This document shows, piece by piece, positions 18,001 to 28,659 of a DNA stretch of 64,000 nt. A model generated the notes under the pieces. That model did no database searches and was not told the DNA's origin. It worked only from the letters and a program-made list of their open reading frames with translations. Both the position numbers and the translations under genes were made by a program. The DNA is from Nostoc sp. UHCC 0870 (GTDB lineage: Bacteria > Cyanobacteriota > Cyanobacteriia > Cyanobacteriales > Nostocaceae): positions 884,501-948,500 of the forward strand of contig NZ_CP091913.1 in the NCBI RefSeq assembly GCF_022063185.1, given 5' to 3'. The first letter of the stretch is position 1. Every line of letters starts with the position of its first letter.

Positions 18001-18057
18001 TGTTCCTTTTGTGGTGAATCTATAAAAATTATAACTTTTTGCTTGTAATTCGGTACT

Positions 18058-18184
18058 AGGGATTAGGGACTGGGGACTGGGGACTGGGGACTGGGGACTG
18101 GGGACTGGTTAAATTGAAACCCAATCCAAAATCCACTCATTGAATTGCCCAATGCCCAGTAACCAATCCCCCATCCCCAATCGC
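18058..18184. repeat. heptamer tandem repeat between rpsI and rpmE
   Basis: A run of GGGGACT units (about 18066-18108) is followed by degenerate AATCCCC/CCCAGT sequence. It is the same short tandem family as in recO and after ndhN and is non-coding. Confidence 0.8.
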
Positions 18185-18601
18185 TTATCGCTTGGAGTAT
18201 TGAGGAGCTTTCCGGGCTTTGTGCAAACCATATTTTTTCCGTTCTTTTGCCCTGGGATCGCGGGTTAAGTAACCTTCGACTTTTAAAGGTGGACGGTTTT
18301 CTGGGTCTAGTTGGCATAAAGCGCGGGCTACTCCCAAGCGCACAGAGTCAGCTTGTCCAGTTAAGCCGCCGCCTTCTGCTTTGACTAAAATGTCGTATTC
18401 GTTTTCAAGTCCCAATGTTTCCAAAGGAGCTTTGATGACTCCCAGATAATTGGCGTTGAATTGAAAGTACAAGTCTCCAGGCTTGCCATTCACAATCATT
18501 TGACCGCTACCGGGAACTAAGCGTACCCGTGCTACTGCGGATTTACGGCGACCAGTACCCCAATACACGGCACGTCCGCTATTTGCTTCTGCTACTACCA
18601 T
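18185..18601 (-). CDS. rpsI: 30S ribosomal protein S9
   Basis: A 138-residue S9. It has [19 protein letters not shown] near the N terminus and the conserved C-terminal tail ending YSKR, which reaches the P-site tRNA anticodon. Its start abuts the rplM stop with a 1-nt overlap, giving the universal rplM-rpsI pair. Confidence 0.98.
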   Translation of the reverse strand: MVVAEANSGRAVYWGTGRRKSAVARVRLVPGSGQMIVNGKPGDLYFQFNANYLGVIKAPLETLGLENEYDILVKAEGGGLTGQADSVRLGVARALCQLDPENRPPLKVEGYLTRDPRAKERKKYGLHKARKAPQYSKR

Positions 18602-19056
18602 TAATTTTCTGCTCCGGGAATTGTATTAATGTTGATTTCCGTTGGTTTTTGGGCTTCGTGGGGATGTGTAGGCCCAACGTAAACTTTTAGTTTAGTAAAC
18701 AACTGCCTACCCAAGCTATTTTTCGGTAACATACCTTTGACAGCTTGTTCCAGGATTCTTTCTGGTAAACGCTGTTGTAGTTTAGCGAAGGTTTCAGTCT
18801 TCATCCCGCCTGGACGACCAGAGTGACGACGATAAAGTTTTTGAGTCCGTTTTTTGCCTGTAACTGCTACTTTTTCAGCATTCACAACAATCACGAAGTC
18901 CCCTGTATCTAGGTGGGGGGTATAGTGAGGTTTGTTTTTGCCTCTTAAAATCATGGCGATTTCGCTGGCGAGGCGACCGAGACGTTTATCAGTAGCATCT
19001 ACTATGTACCAATCACGCTCAAGAGATGCTTGAGGAGGGACGTAGGTTTTACTCAT
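18601..19056 (-). CDS. rplM: 50S ribosomal protein L13
   Basis: A 151-residue L13, an early assembly protein of the 50S subunit. Recognised by [36 protein letters not shown] and [12 protein letters not shown]. Coupled to rpsI downstream and 16 bp after truA. Confidence 0.98.
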   Translation of the reverse strand: MSKTYVPPQASLERDWYIVDATDKRLGRLASEIAMILRGKNKPHYTPHLDTGDFVIVVNAEKVAVTGKKRTQKLYRRHSGRPGGMKTETFAKLQQRLPERILEQAVKGMLPKNSLGRQLFTKLKVYVGPTHPHEAQKPTEININTIPGAEN

Positions 19057-19072
19057 GTTTGTTGATCCTTTG

Positions 19073-19978
19073 TCATTTTTTTTGGGAGTCCGTAGTTAAG
19101 AGTCCATAGTCCATAGTAAAAGCATTGGACTCTTGACTTTTAACTAATGACTCTTGACTAATAGCTAATTTTGGCATGGTGTCATACCAAACATCAGGGG
19201 AAAAGGGGAAATCTGGATATCCGACCCGCAACAAGCATAAGCCTTGTGGGGGTGCGGCGTATTTGACTTCTAAGCGGCGTTGCTCTTTCCAGATGTCGGT
19301 GAAACTAGCCAGGGTTCTTTTTCCAGAACCTACTTGTACTAGCATTCCTACCAACAGCCGCACCATGCCATATAAAAATCCATCTGCCTGAATTTCAATA
19401 TGGATAAATGGGCCTTGACGATGACACTCTGCTGCTTGTACTTCCACCCAGGAATGCGATCGCTTTGACCCTGCTCGGTGAAAAGCTGCCAAGTCGTGCT
19501 TTCCCAAAAGTGGTTGCAGTGCAGCTTGGATGAGTGATTCATCTAAGGGCGGATGATAATAATGCCAACTGAAGGGTTTCACAAACAAGTTGGAACAACC
19601 TTCAGTATAGATGGTGTAGCGATACCGTCGATACGCTGCACTAAAGCGAGAGTGCCAATGGTCACTCACACTTGCTGAAGCCCTGATTAATATATCTTCG
19701 GGCAGATAACTATTTAAGACTGCCGCCCACTTATGAGCAGGGATAAAACCTGTAGCATCAAAATGGGCTACCTGAGCAGCAGCGTGAACTCCGCTATCGG
19801 TACGCCCAGCACCGTGGAGTGTGACATGATAGCCAAGAATTTTGGCGATCGCTGTTTCGATATCTTCTTGAACTGTGCGGTGCTGCTTTTGTCTTTGCCA
19901 GCCATGAAAATGAGTGCCTAGGTATTGAATTACCAAGGCTACTCGCTGAGTCGGTGTTGGCTGGTGGCTTGCTAACAT
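19073..19978 (-). CDS. truA: tRNA pseudouridine38-40 synthase
   Basis: A 301-residue TruA that converts uridines 38-40 of the anticodon arm. The catalytic Asp is D61 in [11 protein letters not shown]. The N-terminal [18 protein letters not shown] and later [14 protein letters not shown] are family-typical. The C-terminal extension ([28 protein letters not shown] in two parts) is encoded by short repeat-like DNA (GACTCTTGACT-type) and is probably not functional. It sits between rplQ and rplM. Confidence 0.96.
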   Translation of the reverse strand: MLASHQPTPTQRVALVIQYLGTHFHGWQRQKQHRTVQEDIETAIAKILGYHVTLHGAGRTDSGVHAAAQVAHFDATGFIPAHKWAAVLNSYLPEDILIRASASVSDHWHSRFSAAYRRYRYTIYTEGCSNLFVKPFSWHYYHPPLDESLIQAALQPLLGKHDLAAFHRAGSKRSHSWVEVQAAECHRQGPFIHIEIQADGFLYGMVRLLVGMLVQVGSGKRTLASFTDIWKEQRRLEVKYAAPPQGLCLLRVGYPDFPFSPDVWYDTMPKLAISQESLVKSQESNAFTMDYGLLTTDSQKK

Positions 19979-19984
19979 AGAATT

Positions 19985-20030
19985 TTGTTGAGTGCTGGGT
20001 GCTGAGTGCTGAGTGCTGAGTAAAAATACT
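19985..20030. repeat. GTGCTGA heptamer repeat between rplQ and truA
   Basis: Four to five copies of the 7-mer GTGCTGA/G. It belongs to the same class of heptamer tandem repeats as others in the window and is non-coding. Confidence 0.75.
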
Positions 20031-20059
20031 AGACTCCTGCCTTTTGCCTCCCGCTTTCT

Positions 20060-20410
20060 CTACACTAGTTCAATGATTGCCATCTCAGCTTTATCTCCCC
20101 GCCGAGGTACGGTATGGAGGATACGGGTGTAACCACCTTGACGATTACCATACCGAGTTGGGGCTTGCTCAAATAGAGCATGAACTAGCTGTTTGTCGTA
20201 GATATAACCTAGAGCTTCTCTACGTGCTGTCAATGAACCGCTTTTAGCGAGAGTAATCATTTTTTCTACTTCACTGCGTAGCACTTTAGCTCGCACTAAA
20301 GTAGTGGTAATCCGTCCATGACGGATCAGTTCAGTAGTGAGCGCACGCAACAGGGCGCGACGCTGGTCAGTTGGTTTACCAAGTTTTTTAACCCGACAAC
20401 GGTGACGCAT
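20060..20410 (-). CDS. rplQ: 50S ribosomal protein L17
   Basis: A 116-residue L17. [24 protein letters not shown] is the family N terminus, with [23 protein letters not shown] at the end. It directly follows rpoA (34-bp gap), the standard end of the alpha operon. Confidence 0.98.
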   Translation of the reverse strand: MRHRCRVKKLGKPTDQRRALLRALTTELIRHGRITTTLVRAKVLRSEVEKMITLAKSGSLTARREALGYIYDKQLVHALFEQAPTRYGNRQGGYTRILHTVPRRGDKAEMAIIELV

Positions 20411-20444
20411 AAAAATCTACTTTGAAAGTATGAACGGTTTTGGT

Positions 20445-21392
20445 TTAGCTGCTTTTAGAGCTTCTTTCTTGGGGTAAGGTAATACCTAAGCGGCGTTGTA
20501 AAGCTTCTACTACCTCTTCTGCTGACTTCTGACCGAAGTTTTTAATCTCTAACAGGTCTTCTTGGGTGAAATCCAACAAGTCTGCTACAGAGTTAACCTG
20601 CGCCCGCTTGAGACAGTTGTAAGCCCGCACTGAAAGTTGTAACTCTTCGATGGGGATCTGAGCAGTTGGATCGTCTGGAATATCGGAACTGGTATCTGTA
20701 GGTTCTAGGGAGATATCTTTCAAGGGGTTGAATAGGTCTACCAGAATCCCAGCTGCTGAAGATAGGGCTTCTTGGGGTGAAAGACCACCATTTGTCCAAA
20801 CTTCTATCAGGAGTCTGTCTTTGGTAATCGATCCGTCTACACGAGCTTCCTCAACGCTATAGTTAACTTTCCGCACTGGCATAAATACCGAGTCGATTTG
20901 CAAAAAGTCCAAGGATGTGGCTTCCTCGCGTCCTCTTTCTACGGTGCGATAGCCTTTACCTCTCTCGATCCGAAATTCCATTTCCAGCTTGCCGCCTTCT
21001 GCAATGGTGGCTATATACTGGGTAGGATCTATGACCTCTACTTCACTGGGCAAATCAAAATGTGCCGATGTAACTGTTGCAGGTCCGTTCACAAGTAACC
21101 GACCAATTTGGGGTTGAGAGGAGTAATTTTTGAGAATTACTTCCTTCATTCGCATGAGGATTTCTAATACATCTTCACGCACACCCGGAACTGTTGCAAA
21201 CTCGTGTGTAACCCCGGCAATTCTGACTGCTGTAACTGCTGTTCCCTCTAAATTTGATAGTAAAACCCGTCTTAGCGCGTTGCCAACTGTTGTTCCTTGA
21301 CCACGTTCTAGGGGTTCTAAGATAAACTTACTGTAATGACTCCGACTTTCTTCTGTACTGGAATCTACACATTCAATTTGAAATTGCGCCAC
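20445..21392 (-). CDS. rpoA: DNA-directed RNA polymerase alpha subunit
   Basis: A 315-residue alpha subunit that dimerises to nucleate RNA polymerase assembly and contacts UP elements and activators. The N-terminal domain has ERGQGTTVGNALRRVLLSNLEGTA (split here by family numbering), then a linker. The C-terminal domain is SVRAYNCLKRAQVNSVADLL with NFGQKSAEEVVEALQ. I choose the GTG at 21392 giving VAQFQIECVD, which matches cyanobacterial alpha subunits; an ATG at 21431 would add 13 atypical residues. A 346-bp spacer with a hairpin precedes it. Confidence 0.97.
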   Translation of the reverse strand: MAQFQIECVDSSTEESRSHYSKFILEPLERGQGTTVGNALRRVLLSNLEGTAVTAVRIAGVTHEFATVPGVREDVLEILMRMKEVILKNYSSQPQIGRLLVNGPATVTSAHFDLPSEVEVIDPTQYIATIAEGGKLEMEFRIERGKGYRTVERGREEATSLDFLQIDSVFMPVRKVNYSVEEARVDGSITKDRLLIEVWTNGGLSPQEALSSAAGILVDLFNPLKDISLEPTDTSSDIPDDPTAQIPIEELQLSVRAYNCLKRAQVNSVADLLDFTQEDLLEIKNFGQKSAEEVVEALQRRLGITLPQERSSKSS

Positions 21393-21738
21393 GGAGTAGC
21401 CTCCCTTATTTAAGGTGCTGCTAGCAGGCAAATTGATTGCCTCTGGAATTTAATTTATTGCCTTGGGCTGGCTTTCGGTGGATCAAACTGCCAACTTCTC
21501 AGAGCAGCCATGTTTGATCTGCCTATTAAGCTTACGGGCATTCACTATAGTTTTGGGTGATTTGAACTCTAGCAGCCCTCCCAAATGGAAGAGCTGATCT
21601 AATTTTCCTCACCCCAGCCATTGAAAGTTGTTTACATACCACCCCGCTTGATAGGTTGTCAAGTCAACTTACCAGCAGTAATTACAGGTGATTTTCGTTG
21701 CTAAAACTGCTTACCTTCACTGGCCAAAAGTTTTGGAT
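21393..21738 (-). promoter_or_regulatory. long rpsK-rpoA spacer with inverted repeat
   Basis: An unusually long gap inside the ribosomal cluster. GATCAAAC (21481-21488) pairs with GTTTGATC (21512-21519). It may carry a secondary promoter or a regulatory leader for rpoA-rplQ. No ORF is seen. Confidence 0.35.
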
Positions 21739-22134
21739 CTACACTCGGCGGCGTTTGGGAGGACGGCAGCCATTGTGAGGAATTGGTGTAATATCACGAA
21801 TGAGTGTAATTTCTAGTCCTGCTCCTTGGAGAGCGCGAATCGCAGTTTCTCGTCCTGCTCCTGGGCCACTCACCATTACCTCAATTTGGCGCATCCCTTG
21901 GTCTATAGCTCTGCGGGCGGCACTTTCAGCAGCTGTTTGCGCTGCAAAAGGTGTTCCCTTCTTTGCACCTTTGAACCCACTAGAACCAGCACTTGCCCAG
22001 GAGATGACATCTCCATTTTGATCGGTAATAGTGACAATGCTATTGTTGAAAGTAGACTGGATGTAGGCCATCCCGTTGGGGACGTTACGCTTCTGTTTCT
22101 TACTCCCAGATTTTTTAGTCGGTTGTCTCGCCAT
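21739..22134 (-). CDS. rpsK: 30S ribosomal protein S11
   Basis: A 131-residue S11 of the small-subunit platform. Recognised by [48 protein letters not shown] and the conserved C terminus [16 protein letters not shown]. It follows rpsM by 54 bp. Confidence 0.98.
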   Translation of the reverse strand: MARQPTKKSGSKKQKRNVPNGMAYIQSTFNNSIVTITDQNGDVISWASAGSSGFKGAKKGTPFAAQTAAESAARRAIDQGMRQIEVMVSGPGAGRETAIRALQGAGLEITLIRDITPIPHNGCRPPKRRRV

Positions 22135-22188
22135 ATTTGTTCAGTTAATTTAAAGGAAAACTTGCTGAGGTTAGCAAGCATGGGAAAA

Positions 22189-22569
22189 TTACTTACCAGG
22201 AGCTTTCTTCTTACCAGCCACTGTCTGCCTTCTACCCCGACGGGTTCTAGCATTAGTGCGAGTTCTTTGTCCTCTGACTGGTAAGCCCATCCGGTGACGG
22301 CGACCTCTATAAGTACCGATGTCAACCAATCGCTTGATGTTCAGCGATTCCCAGCGTCGCAAGTCACCTTCAACTTGATAGTTGCTTTCTATTTCTGCCC
22401 GCAAGGAGGCAACATCAGCATCGCTTAATTCTTTGACACGGGTATCAGGATTAACTCCTGTAGCTGCCAGAATTGCTTGCGACCTTGTTAATCCAATTCC
22501 GTAAATATAGGTTAGACCAATCTCAACGCGTTTGTCGCGTGGTAGGTCTACTCCGGCAATACGTGCCAC
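22189..22569 (-). CDS. rpsM: 30S ribosomal protein S13
   Basis: A 126-residue S13 of the head of the small subunit, which contacts L5 and t[36 protein letters not shown] and the [16 protein letters not shown] tail are diagnostic. It lies between rpmJ and rpsK. Confidence 0.98.
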   Translation of the reverse strand: MARIAGVDLPRDKRVEIGLTYIYGIGLTRSQAILAATGVNPDTRVKELSDADVASLRAEIESNYQVEGDLRRWESLNIKRLVDIGTYRGRRHRMGLPVRGQRTRTNARTRRGRRQTVAGKKKAPGK

Positions 22570-22688
22570 AATTAATCTCTCCCTATTGTTATCGCAGTTG
22601 CTGATCGAAAAACGCAGTTTACACGTTTATACTTTTTTCAGTGATGATTGATGTTTGGTTTCACGCCAATCTTCAGAGTTTGAGAAGA

Positions 22689-22802
22689 CTATCCTTGACG
22701 TTGTTTATGTTTAGGGTTGACGCAAATCACCATGACGCGACCACGACGTTTGATCACGTTACACTTTTCACAAATTTTCTTGACTGAGGCTCTGACTTTC
22801 AT
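22689..22802 (-). CDS. rpmJ: 50S ribosomal protein L36
   Basis: This 37-residue gene is easily missed because of its size. ATG is at 22802-22800 and the TAG stop ends at 22689. The protein starts [20 protein letters not shown] and ends KHKQRQG. The zinc ribbon ligands C11, C14, C27 and H32 are all present, so it is the zinc-binding form. Position between infA and rpsM is the conserved bacterial order. Confidence 0.97.
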   Translation of the reverse strand: MKVRASVKKICEKCNVIKRRGRVMVICVNPKHKQRQG

Positions 22803-22918
22803 GCCTTTTGCAAATGACTCCAAATATTAAATTATAGCATTTCTAGGAAAATTTATTCAATTAAGTAAATGGGTAACACCCAAATAAATTGTTTTGTGGT
22901 AGACTTCCATACATATAT

Positions 22919-23143
22919 CTACTTTTTCCGCAGCCGATAAGTGATTCTGCCTTTGCTGAGGTCGTAGGGAGTAAGTTCCACTTTGACGCGATCGCCAGGC
23001 AAAATCTTGATGTAGTTGCGTCTGATTTTCCCAGAAATGTGTGCTAGAACGTTAAATCCATTGTCCAAATCAACCCGAAACATCGCATTTGGCAATGATT
23101 CGGTGACCGTGCCTTCCATTTCAATCAAATCTTGCTTAGACAA
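22919..23143 (-). CDS. infA: translation initiation factor IF-1
   Basis: A 74-residue OB-fold protein that binds the ribosomal A site during initiation. Conserved [42 protein letters not shown] and a C-terminal [10 protein letters not shown]. Located between adk and rpmJ, as in most bacteria. Confidence 0.98.
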   Translation of the reverse strand: MSKQDLIEMEGTVTESLPNAMFRVDLDNGFNVLAHISGKIRRNYIKILPGDRVKVELTPYDLSKGRITYRLRKK

Positions 23144-23322
23144 GTTTTTCCCTCAATTCAACAATTTTTTGTTCGGTCGCAGCACTCCTCTGCAAGAGAA
23201 CACAGTTAGATAAATATATCAACAGTTTATTAATATATCTTAGCTAAATATCGGTGGGCATTTGGAACAAAAGGGAGTAGTGGGTTTTTTGAATTCTCGA
23301 CCTCCTACCCCCTGACTACAGT

Positions 23323-23877
23323 CTATGAACCTACTACAGTTTGTAATTCAACAGTGACTTCTGCTTGGGATTGGTCGCCATTGACAGTTAGGAGTTTATG
23401 GCGATCGCGGTAATAATCAATTAATGGTGCGGTTTCGTTCCGGTAAACTTCGAGACGACGACGAATTACTTCTTCGCTATCGTCTTTACGTCCTCTATCC
23501 AGTAAACGTGCTACCACAACTGCATCTGGTGCATCTAAATTGATTACTCTTTCGCCACCTTGACCAGTTTTTTGCAGCAATTCCTCTAAGAAAGCTGCTT
23601 GTGTTACCTTGCGGGGAAACCCATCTAAAATCCAGCCAGATTTGGCATCTTGTTGATCTAGACGTTCCGCTACTAGGTCTTGTACCAACTGGTCAGGAAC
23701 TAACTCACCACTATTAACATAGCTTTGAGCTTTAATTCCTAAAGGAGTTTGCTCTTTCATGGCTTCCCTCAATATTTCCCCAGTGGAAATATGAGGTATA
23801 TGTAAGTGTTCTGCCAAAATTTGAGCTTGCGTTCCTTTACCTGCTCCAGGTGGCCCCAAGAAGATTAATCGCGTCAC
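23323..23877 (-). CDS. adk: adenylate kinase (short form)
   Basis: A 184-residue enzyme that interconverts ATP + AMP and 2 ADP. The P loop is GPPGAGKGTQ at the N terminus. ISTGEILREAM is the AMP site, GWILDGFPRKVTQA the core. The LID is short (LLDRGRKDDSEEVIRRRLEVY) with no zinc cysteines, typical of cyanobacterial short adenylate kinases. Its start overlaps the secY stop by one base. Confidence 0.96.
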   Translation of the reverse strand: MTRLIFLGPPGAGKGTQAQILAEHLHIPHISTGEILREAMKEQTPLGIKAQSYVNSGELVPDQLVQDLVAERLDQQDAKSGWILDGFPRKVTQAAFLEELLQKTGQGGERVINLDAPDAVVVARLLDRGRKDDSEEVIRRRLEVYRNETAPLIDYYRDRHKLLTVNGDQSQAEVTVELQTVVGS

Positions 23878-25190
23878 TATTGCTTCACCATTCCTTCATA
23901 TCGCTGAGAGATTACATAGGTTTGGACTTGTTTAGCTGTATCGATTGCCACACCAACCAGAATCAGCAAAGATGTAGCACCTAGTCCTCTAAAGGTTGGT
24001 ACTTTCAAAGCACTTTCGACCGCCGTGGGAATAATGGCAACCAAGCCCAAAAATATCGCGCCTAAAAAAGTGAGTCGGTTGATAACTCGCTCAATATACT
24101 CACTTGTAGCTTTTCCTGGGCGAATTCCAGGAATACTAGAACCCATCTTCTTCAAGTTCTGCGCTACATCAACTGGGTTGACAATCAATGAAGAGTAGAA
24201 GTAGCTGAAGAAAACAATTGATGTTAAATAGACTAGAGCATAAACCCAAGGTGCAGAACCACCAGGACTCAAATAGGTGTTGACAATATTTGCCAGTTCA
24301 GGGTTTTTAGTGAAGTTAGCAATTAACAAAGGCAAACTGAGAATGGCAGCCGCAAAAATAATCGGCATGACACCGCCAGAGTTGAGCCGCAGGGGTAAAT
24401 AGCTGCGTTGTTCTGCTAATACTCTTCTACCTACCTGACGACGGGCTGAAATAATGGGGATACGGCGGATTCCTTCCTGAACAAAGACAATACCAACGAT
24501 TGTCACGAGGAAGACCAACACCAACACAATTACCCGTCCAACTATTTCTCTACCACCAACTTGCACCAAGTCAATGGTGTCACCCAAAGATTTAGGCAGG
24601 GAAGCAACAATGTTGACGAAAATCAACAAAGATGCACCATTGCCAATACCACGTTCTGTGATCAGTTCCGAAGCCCACATCACAAACATAGAACCGGCTG
24701 TTAGGGCGATCGCTGTTTCCGCTACAAATATAGGTCCGGGATTTAAGGCAAACTGTTGCAGAAATAAAGCCGAGAAAGCCACACTTTGAACAATTGCCCA
24801 ACCTACAGTGACATAGCGTGTGATTTGGGAAATTTTCCGCCGACCAGCTTCGCCTTCGTTTTTCTGTAAATTTTCTAAAGTTGGAATGGCCGCCGTCAGC
24901 AATTGAATGATAATGGACGCATTAATAAAGGGCAAAATCCCTAAAGCAAAGACCCCTAAAGTGGAAAGTCCCCGCCCAGAGAAAATATCCAATAAACCGA
25001 ATATAGAATTATTGCCCGATATGGCTTCAGCGAACCTACTTCTATCAATTCCTGGTACGGGTAAAAAGATACCCAGGCGAACCAAAATTAAAATACCGAC
25101 AGTGACAAGCAGCCTACCTCTCAGTCCAGCTGCTTGTGCCATCTGCATAAAAGTTTCTTGAGCCGTTGGGGCTTTATCTCGACTGATCAT
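23877..25190 (-). CDS. secY: protein translocase subunit SecY
   Basis: A 437-residue, ten-helix channel of the Sec translocon; it would serve both plasma and thylakoid membranes. Conserved segments are GIFLPVPGIDR, the plug/TM2 region GLDIFSGRGLSTLGVFALGI (as LLDIFSGRG here), RRKISQITRY, the cytoplasmic loop QEGIRRIPIISARRQVGRR and GIRPGKATSEYI. It lies between rplO and adk in the spc part of the cluster. Confidence 0.97.
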   Translation of the reverse strand: MISRDKAPTAQETFMQMAQAAGLRGRLLVTVGILILVRLGIFLPVPGIDRSRFAEAISGNNSIFGLLDIFSGRGLSTLGVFALGILPFINASIIIQLLTAAIPTLENLQKNEGEAGRRKISQITRYVTVGWAIVQSVAFSALFLQQFALNPGPIFVAETAIALTAGSMFVMWASELITERGIGNGASLLIFVNIVASLPKSLGDTIDLVQVGGREIVGRVIVLVLVFLVTIVGIVFVQEGIRRIPIISARRQVGRRVLAEQRSYLPLRLNSGGVMPIIFAAAILSLPLLIANFTKNPELANIVNTYLSPGGSAPWVYALVYLTSIVFFSYFYSSLIVNPVDVAQNLKKMGSSIPGIRPGKATSEYIERVINRLTFLGAIFLGLVAIIPTAVESALKVPTFRGLGATSLLILVGVAIDTAKQVQTYVISQRYEGMVKQ

Positions 25191-25261
25191 AGAGTGCTAC
25201 CTTTATCGTGAACCACGCGCTGGAAGCAAGTTAGCTAGTATTTTAAGTGCGCTGTTCTGGC

Positions 25262-25708
25262 TCAACCTAAAACTTCACAACTCCCTCCAACCGCCTCAAT
25301 TTTGCTCCGAGCTTGTCCTGTAAAAGCTGCTGCTTTCACTGTAAGTGCCACGCCTATTTCCCCATTACCCAAGATTTTCAATGGGCCTTTGGCAGCAGTC
25401 AAAATACCTGCGGCTCTTAAGGATTCCAATGTTACTTCTGTATTGGCAGGAAGAGCGGCTAACTTCTCTACATTAATCGTAGTGTAAATTTTCCGATTAA
25501 CTAAAGGAAAGCCCTTGAGTTTAGGTATACGGCGGTACAATGGCTGTTGACCACCTTCAAAACCAGGGCGAGTACCGCTACCAGATCGAGATTTTTGACC
25601 TCTCATCCCTAGACCAGCACTAGCACCTTGTCCAGCAGCAATACCTCTACCTACACGGCGACGGCGTTTTTTAGAGCCTTTTTGGGGCTTAACATCGTTA
25701 AGTCTCAT
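25262..25708 (-). CDS. rplO: 50S ribosomal protein L15
   Basis: A 148-residue L15. The N-terminal glycine/arginine-rich extension ([19 protein letters not shown], then [10 protein letters not shown]) penetrates the 23S rRNA. The globular end has [19 protein letters not shown]. The usual rpmD (L30) gene is not present between rpsE and rplO, as is normal for cyanobacteria. Confidence 0.97.
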   Translation of the reverse strand: MRLNDVKPQKGSKKRRRRVGRGIAAGQGASAGLGMRGQKSRSGSGTRPGFEGGQQPLYRRIPKLKGFPLVNRKIYTTINVEKLAALPANTEVTLESLRAAGILTAAKGPLKILGNGEIGVALTVKAAAFTGQARSKIEAVGGSCEVLG

Positions 25709-25753
25709 GATGTAATTGACACCTGTTTACACAAACAATTTGTAACAGTAGCT

Positions 25754-26281
25754 CTACTGAATGTAGAGCTTTTCAATAGCAATGCCTCTGTCTTCAGCGA
25801 CTTCAGTCAAGGTACGCAGGGTAGATAAGGCGTTGACTGCGGCTCTAGCATTGTTGAGTGGGTTATTAGAGCCAAGTTGTTTAGCCAAAACGTTACGCAC
25901 GCCAGCTAATTCCAAGACTGTGCGGACAGCACCCCCAGCAATTACCCCAGTACCAGGTGCGGCTGGGCGCATCATCACTTTCGCGCCACCACCAACACCA
26001 TCAATGGGGTGTGGAATGGAGTTTGATTTGGTGATGGGGATGTCAATTAGGTGTTTTTTGCCATCAGCGACACCTTTTTTCACAGCTCCAATCACATCAG
26101 AGGCTTTACCTACTCCCACACCCACTTGACCGCGTTCGTTACCAACGACCACGATCGCCCGGAAGCTGAGTTTTTTACCACCTTTGACGACCTTGCTCAC
26201 CCGTCGGATCTGAATTACCCGCTCTTGCCAGGTGGTTTCTTCTTTTTTTGTGCGGTTAGCTTTACGACGACCAGTTGCCAT
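25754..26281 (-). CDS. rpsE: 30S ribosomal protein S5
   Basis: A 175-residue S5, part of the mRNA entry/proofreading region. The dsRNA-binding domain has [18 protein letters not shown] with [17 protein letters not shown], and the C-terminal domain has [21 protein letters not shown]. It follows rplR after a tandem-repeat spacer. Confidence 0.98.
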   Translation of the reverse strand: MATGRRKANRTKKEETTWQERVIQIRRVSKVVKGGKKLSFRAIVVVGNERGQVGVGVGKASDVIGAVKKGVADGKKHLIDIPITKSNSIPHPIDGVGGGAKVMMRPAAPGTGVIAGGAVRTVLELAGVRNVLAKQLGSNNPLNNARAAVNALSTLRTLTEVAEDRGIAIEKLYIQ

Positions 26282-26299
26282 AATCTATGTTCTCTATTT

Positions 26300-26345
26300 A
26301 GTCAATAGTCAATAGTCAGCAGTCAATAGTCAATAGTCAATTACT
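26300..26345. repeat. AGTCAAT heptamer repeat between rplR and rpsE
   Basis: Tandem AGTCAAT/AGTCAGC heptamers, non-coding, inserted in the otherwise tight spc region. Confidence 0.75.
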
Positions 26346-26375
26346 TTTGACTTTTGACCTGAGACTTTTGACTGT

Positions 26376-26738
26376 TTAAAAATCTAAACCAGCCTCGCGT
26401 GCGGCTTCGGCTAGTGCTTTGATTCGACCATGATATAAGTTACCACCGCGATCAAAAACGACTTTGCTAATGCCTTTTTCTAGCGATCGCACTGCAATCA
26501 ATTTACCAACTTGTGCGGATGCTTCACAGGTAGCACCTGAAGCCAAATTAGATTTCAAATCTGCTTCTAAAGTTGATGCTGCTGCTAAAGTTTGATGCTG
26601 CGTGTCATCAATTATTTGAGCATAAATATGCTCATTCGAGCGGAATACCGCTAACCGTGGGCGTTCTGATGAACCTTTGACTTTGCCCCGGATGCGTCTG
26701 TGACGACGCTGTTTTGATTCTTTACGAGTAAGTTTCAT
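26376..26738 (-). CDS. rplR: 50S ribosomal protein L18
   Basis: A 120-residue L18 that binds 5S rRNA with L5. [32 protein letters not shown] and [23 protein letters not shown] are diagnostic (each seen in part). Only 2 bp separate it from rplF. Confidence 0.97.
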   Translation of the reverse strand: MKLTRKESKQRRHRRIRGKVKGSSERPRLAVFRSNEHIYAQIIDDTQHQTLAAASTLEADLKSNLASGATCEASAQVGKLIAVRSLEKGISKVVFDRGGNLYHGRIKALAEAAREAGLDF

Positions 26739-26740
26739 GT

Positions 26741-27289
26741 TTACTTCTTACCACCCTTACCAGTCTTACCAGCTTTACGTCTGACCACTTCGCCTGCATA
26801 GCGAATACCTTTACCCTTATAAGGTTCAGGTGGACGAACGGCGCGAACTTTGGCTGCTGTATTCCCTACTATTTCTTTGTCATAACCACTGACTATGACG
26901 TTGGTGTTATTTTCTACAGCAAACTGAATTCCTTCAGGTGGCACAATTTGGACTTGATGGCTAAAACCCATATTGAGAACTAGGTTACGCCCTTGCACTT
27001 GCGCCCGATAACCCACACCTTGGATTTCTAAGCGTTGTTGAAACCCTTGAGAAACTCCCTCGACCATATTGGCGACTAAAGTCCGGCTCAAGCCGTGCAT
27101 TTGTCTGGAGGTGCGAGATTCATCCTTACGAGTTACTTGTAATATTTCCCCTTCTTGAGAAACTATGACATTAGCTGGCAAATTCCGGGAAAGTTCACCT
27201 TTAGGGCCTTTCACGACAACATTTGAGCCATCAATAGTCACTTGTACTTTGGCGGGAATAGTAATTGGACGTTTACCAATACGAGACAT
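26741..27289 (-). CDS. rplF: 50S ribosomal protein L6
   Basis: A 182-residue L6 near the factor-binding site. [17 protein letters not shown] is the N terminus, [21 protein letters not shown] the mid-domain, and the signature [16 protein letters not shown] lies near the end. It sits between rpsH and rplR. Confidence 0.98.
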   Translation of the reverse strand: MSRIGKRPITIPAKVQVTIDGSNVVVKGPKGELSRNLPANVIVSQEGEILQVTRKDESRTSRQMHGLSRTLVANMVEGVSQGFQQRLEIQGVGYRAQVQGRNLVLNMGFSHQVQIVPPEGIQFAVENNTNVIVSGYDKEIVGNTAAKVRAVRPPEPYKGKGIRYAGEVVRRKAGKTGKGGKK

Positions 27290-27470
27290 GACTTTTTGTC
27301 CTTTGTCCTTTATCCTTTTTCAGTTGTTTTTCAGTGTGGTCTGCTCTACGGGAGGCCACGTCAAGGGGTTTTTCCCGTGATTAACTGACATTCCCTTTCG
27401 CATTAGCAGAGGGTAGGGCTTCTCGTGAGGAGAAGATTACCTTAAGGGACAGTTGACAACTGATAATTCA

Positions 27471-27872
27471 CTACCAAACGTAGCAGAGTATTTCACCACC
27501 GACGTTCTGACGACGGGCTTCACGGTCAGTCATAATGCCACTAGATGTGGAAATTATGGCAATGCCAATACCGCCGAGTACCCTTGGTAATTCTTTTCTG
27601 TTGGAGTAAACACGTAAACCTGGTTTACTCACCCGTTTCAATGCAGTAATCAGGGGTTGACGATTTTTACCTTTGTATTTCAAAGAAATTACTAGGTTAC
27701 GTTTTACGCCTTCACCGTCTTCTGCAATTTCCGCAATGAAGCCTTCTTCCTGTAGCACTTTAGCAATACTACGGGTCATTTTTGTGGCTGGCACGTGTGT
27801 AATCTGATGCCTTGCCATGTTGGCATTGCGGATGCGCGTCAGCATATCTGCAATTGTGTCGTTAGCCGCCAT
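27471..27872 (-). CDS. rpsH: 30S ribosomal protein S8
   Basis: A 133-residue S8 that binds helix 21 of 16S r[22 protein letters not shown] and the C-terminal [20 protein letters not shown] are diagnostic. It directly follows rplE. In many bacteria rpsN lies between rplE and rpsH; here it does not (20-bp gap). A 181-bp spacer separates it from rplF. Confidence 0.98.
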   Translation of the reverse strand: MAANDTIADMLTRIRNANMARHQITHVPATKMTRSIAKVLQEEGFIAEIAEDGEGVKRNLVISLKYKGKNRQPLITALKRVSKPGLRVYSNRKELPRVLGGIGIAIISTSSGIMTDREARRQNVGGEILCYVW

Positions 27873-27892
27873 CGTTCCCTCTTTAGATGAAC

Positions 27893-28441
27893 TTATTGAT
27901 CGCGAAAGGGCATTCCAAATTCTTTAAGTAAAGCGCGTCCCTCTTCGTCGTTTTTTGCTGTGGTGATAATGGAAATATCTAAACCACGGACTTGATCGAT
28001 GCTATCGTATTCGATTTCTGGAAAGATTAACTGTTCTCTTACGCCGAGAGTATAGTTACCGCGACCATCAAAGCTTTTGGGGCTGATACCGCGAAAGTCT
28101 CTAATTCTAGGCAGTGTCAAGCTAATTAATCGGTCGAAAAAGGCATACATTTTCTCGCCTCTGAGCGTCACCATGATGCCAACAGGCATACCCTGACGAA
28201 TCTTGAAGCCAGCGATCGCTTTTTTCGCTCTTGTCACCACTGGTTTTTGACCGGTGATCACTGCAATTTCGTTTAAGGACGCTTCTAGGGACTTAGCATT
28301 TTGAGCCGCTTCTCCCAAACCTCTGTTAATAGTTACTTTCACCAACTTTGGCACTTGATGAACGTTGGTGTATTCAAACTGATTAATCAGTTTGGGGACG
28401 ATTGTCTCTTGATATAAGGTTTTGAGTCTTGTTGTCGCCAT
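27893..28441 (-). CDS. rplE: 50S ribosomal protein L5
   Basis: A 182-residue L5 that links 5S rRNA and the P-site tRNA. Conserved [50 protein letters not shown] and [16 protein letters not shown] are all visible. A 218-bp spacer with AT-rich repeats separates it from rplX. Confidence 0.98.
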   Translation of the reverse strand: MATTRLKTLYQETIVPKLINQFEYTNVHQVPKLVKVTINRGLGEAAQNAKSLEASLNEIAVITGQKPVVTRAKKAIAGFKIRQGMPVGIMVTLRGEKMYAFFDRLISLTLPRIRDFRGISPKSFDGRGNYTLGVREQLIFPEIEYDSIDQVRGLDISIITTAKNDEEGRALLKEFGMPFRDQ

Positions 28442-28489
28442 AGTTTTTTGTCCTGATTTTCCCTGGTCTTGGTCAGGGACACTTTAATT

Positions 28490-28588
28490 TCAGATTTTAG
28501 ATTTGAGATTAAATTTACAATCTAAAATCTCAAGTTGGTAAATCCTCTACTAAGCAATTCAAAATTCAAAATTCAAAATTCAAAATTA
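28490..28588. repeat. short tandem repeats between rplX and rplE
   Basis: Imperfect inverted AGATTTTAG/AATCTAAAATCTC segments plus four ATTCAAA heptamers at about 28558-28587; non-coding. Confidence 0.7.
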
Positions 28589-28659
28589 AGAAACCGAATC
28601 AAAGTCAGAAACGCATTCGTTACTTTTGTCTTTTGCCTTTTTACTTTTGGTTTCTTGTC

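Noticed and set aside
18063..18317. Minus-strand ORF ending in a SPQSPVPSP repeat
   Set aside because: An alternative frame of rpsI running into the GGGGACT repeat.
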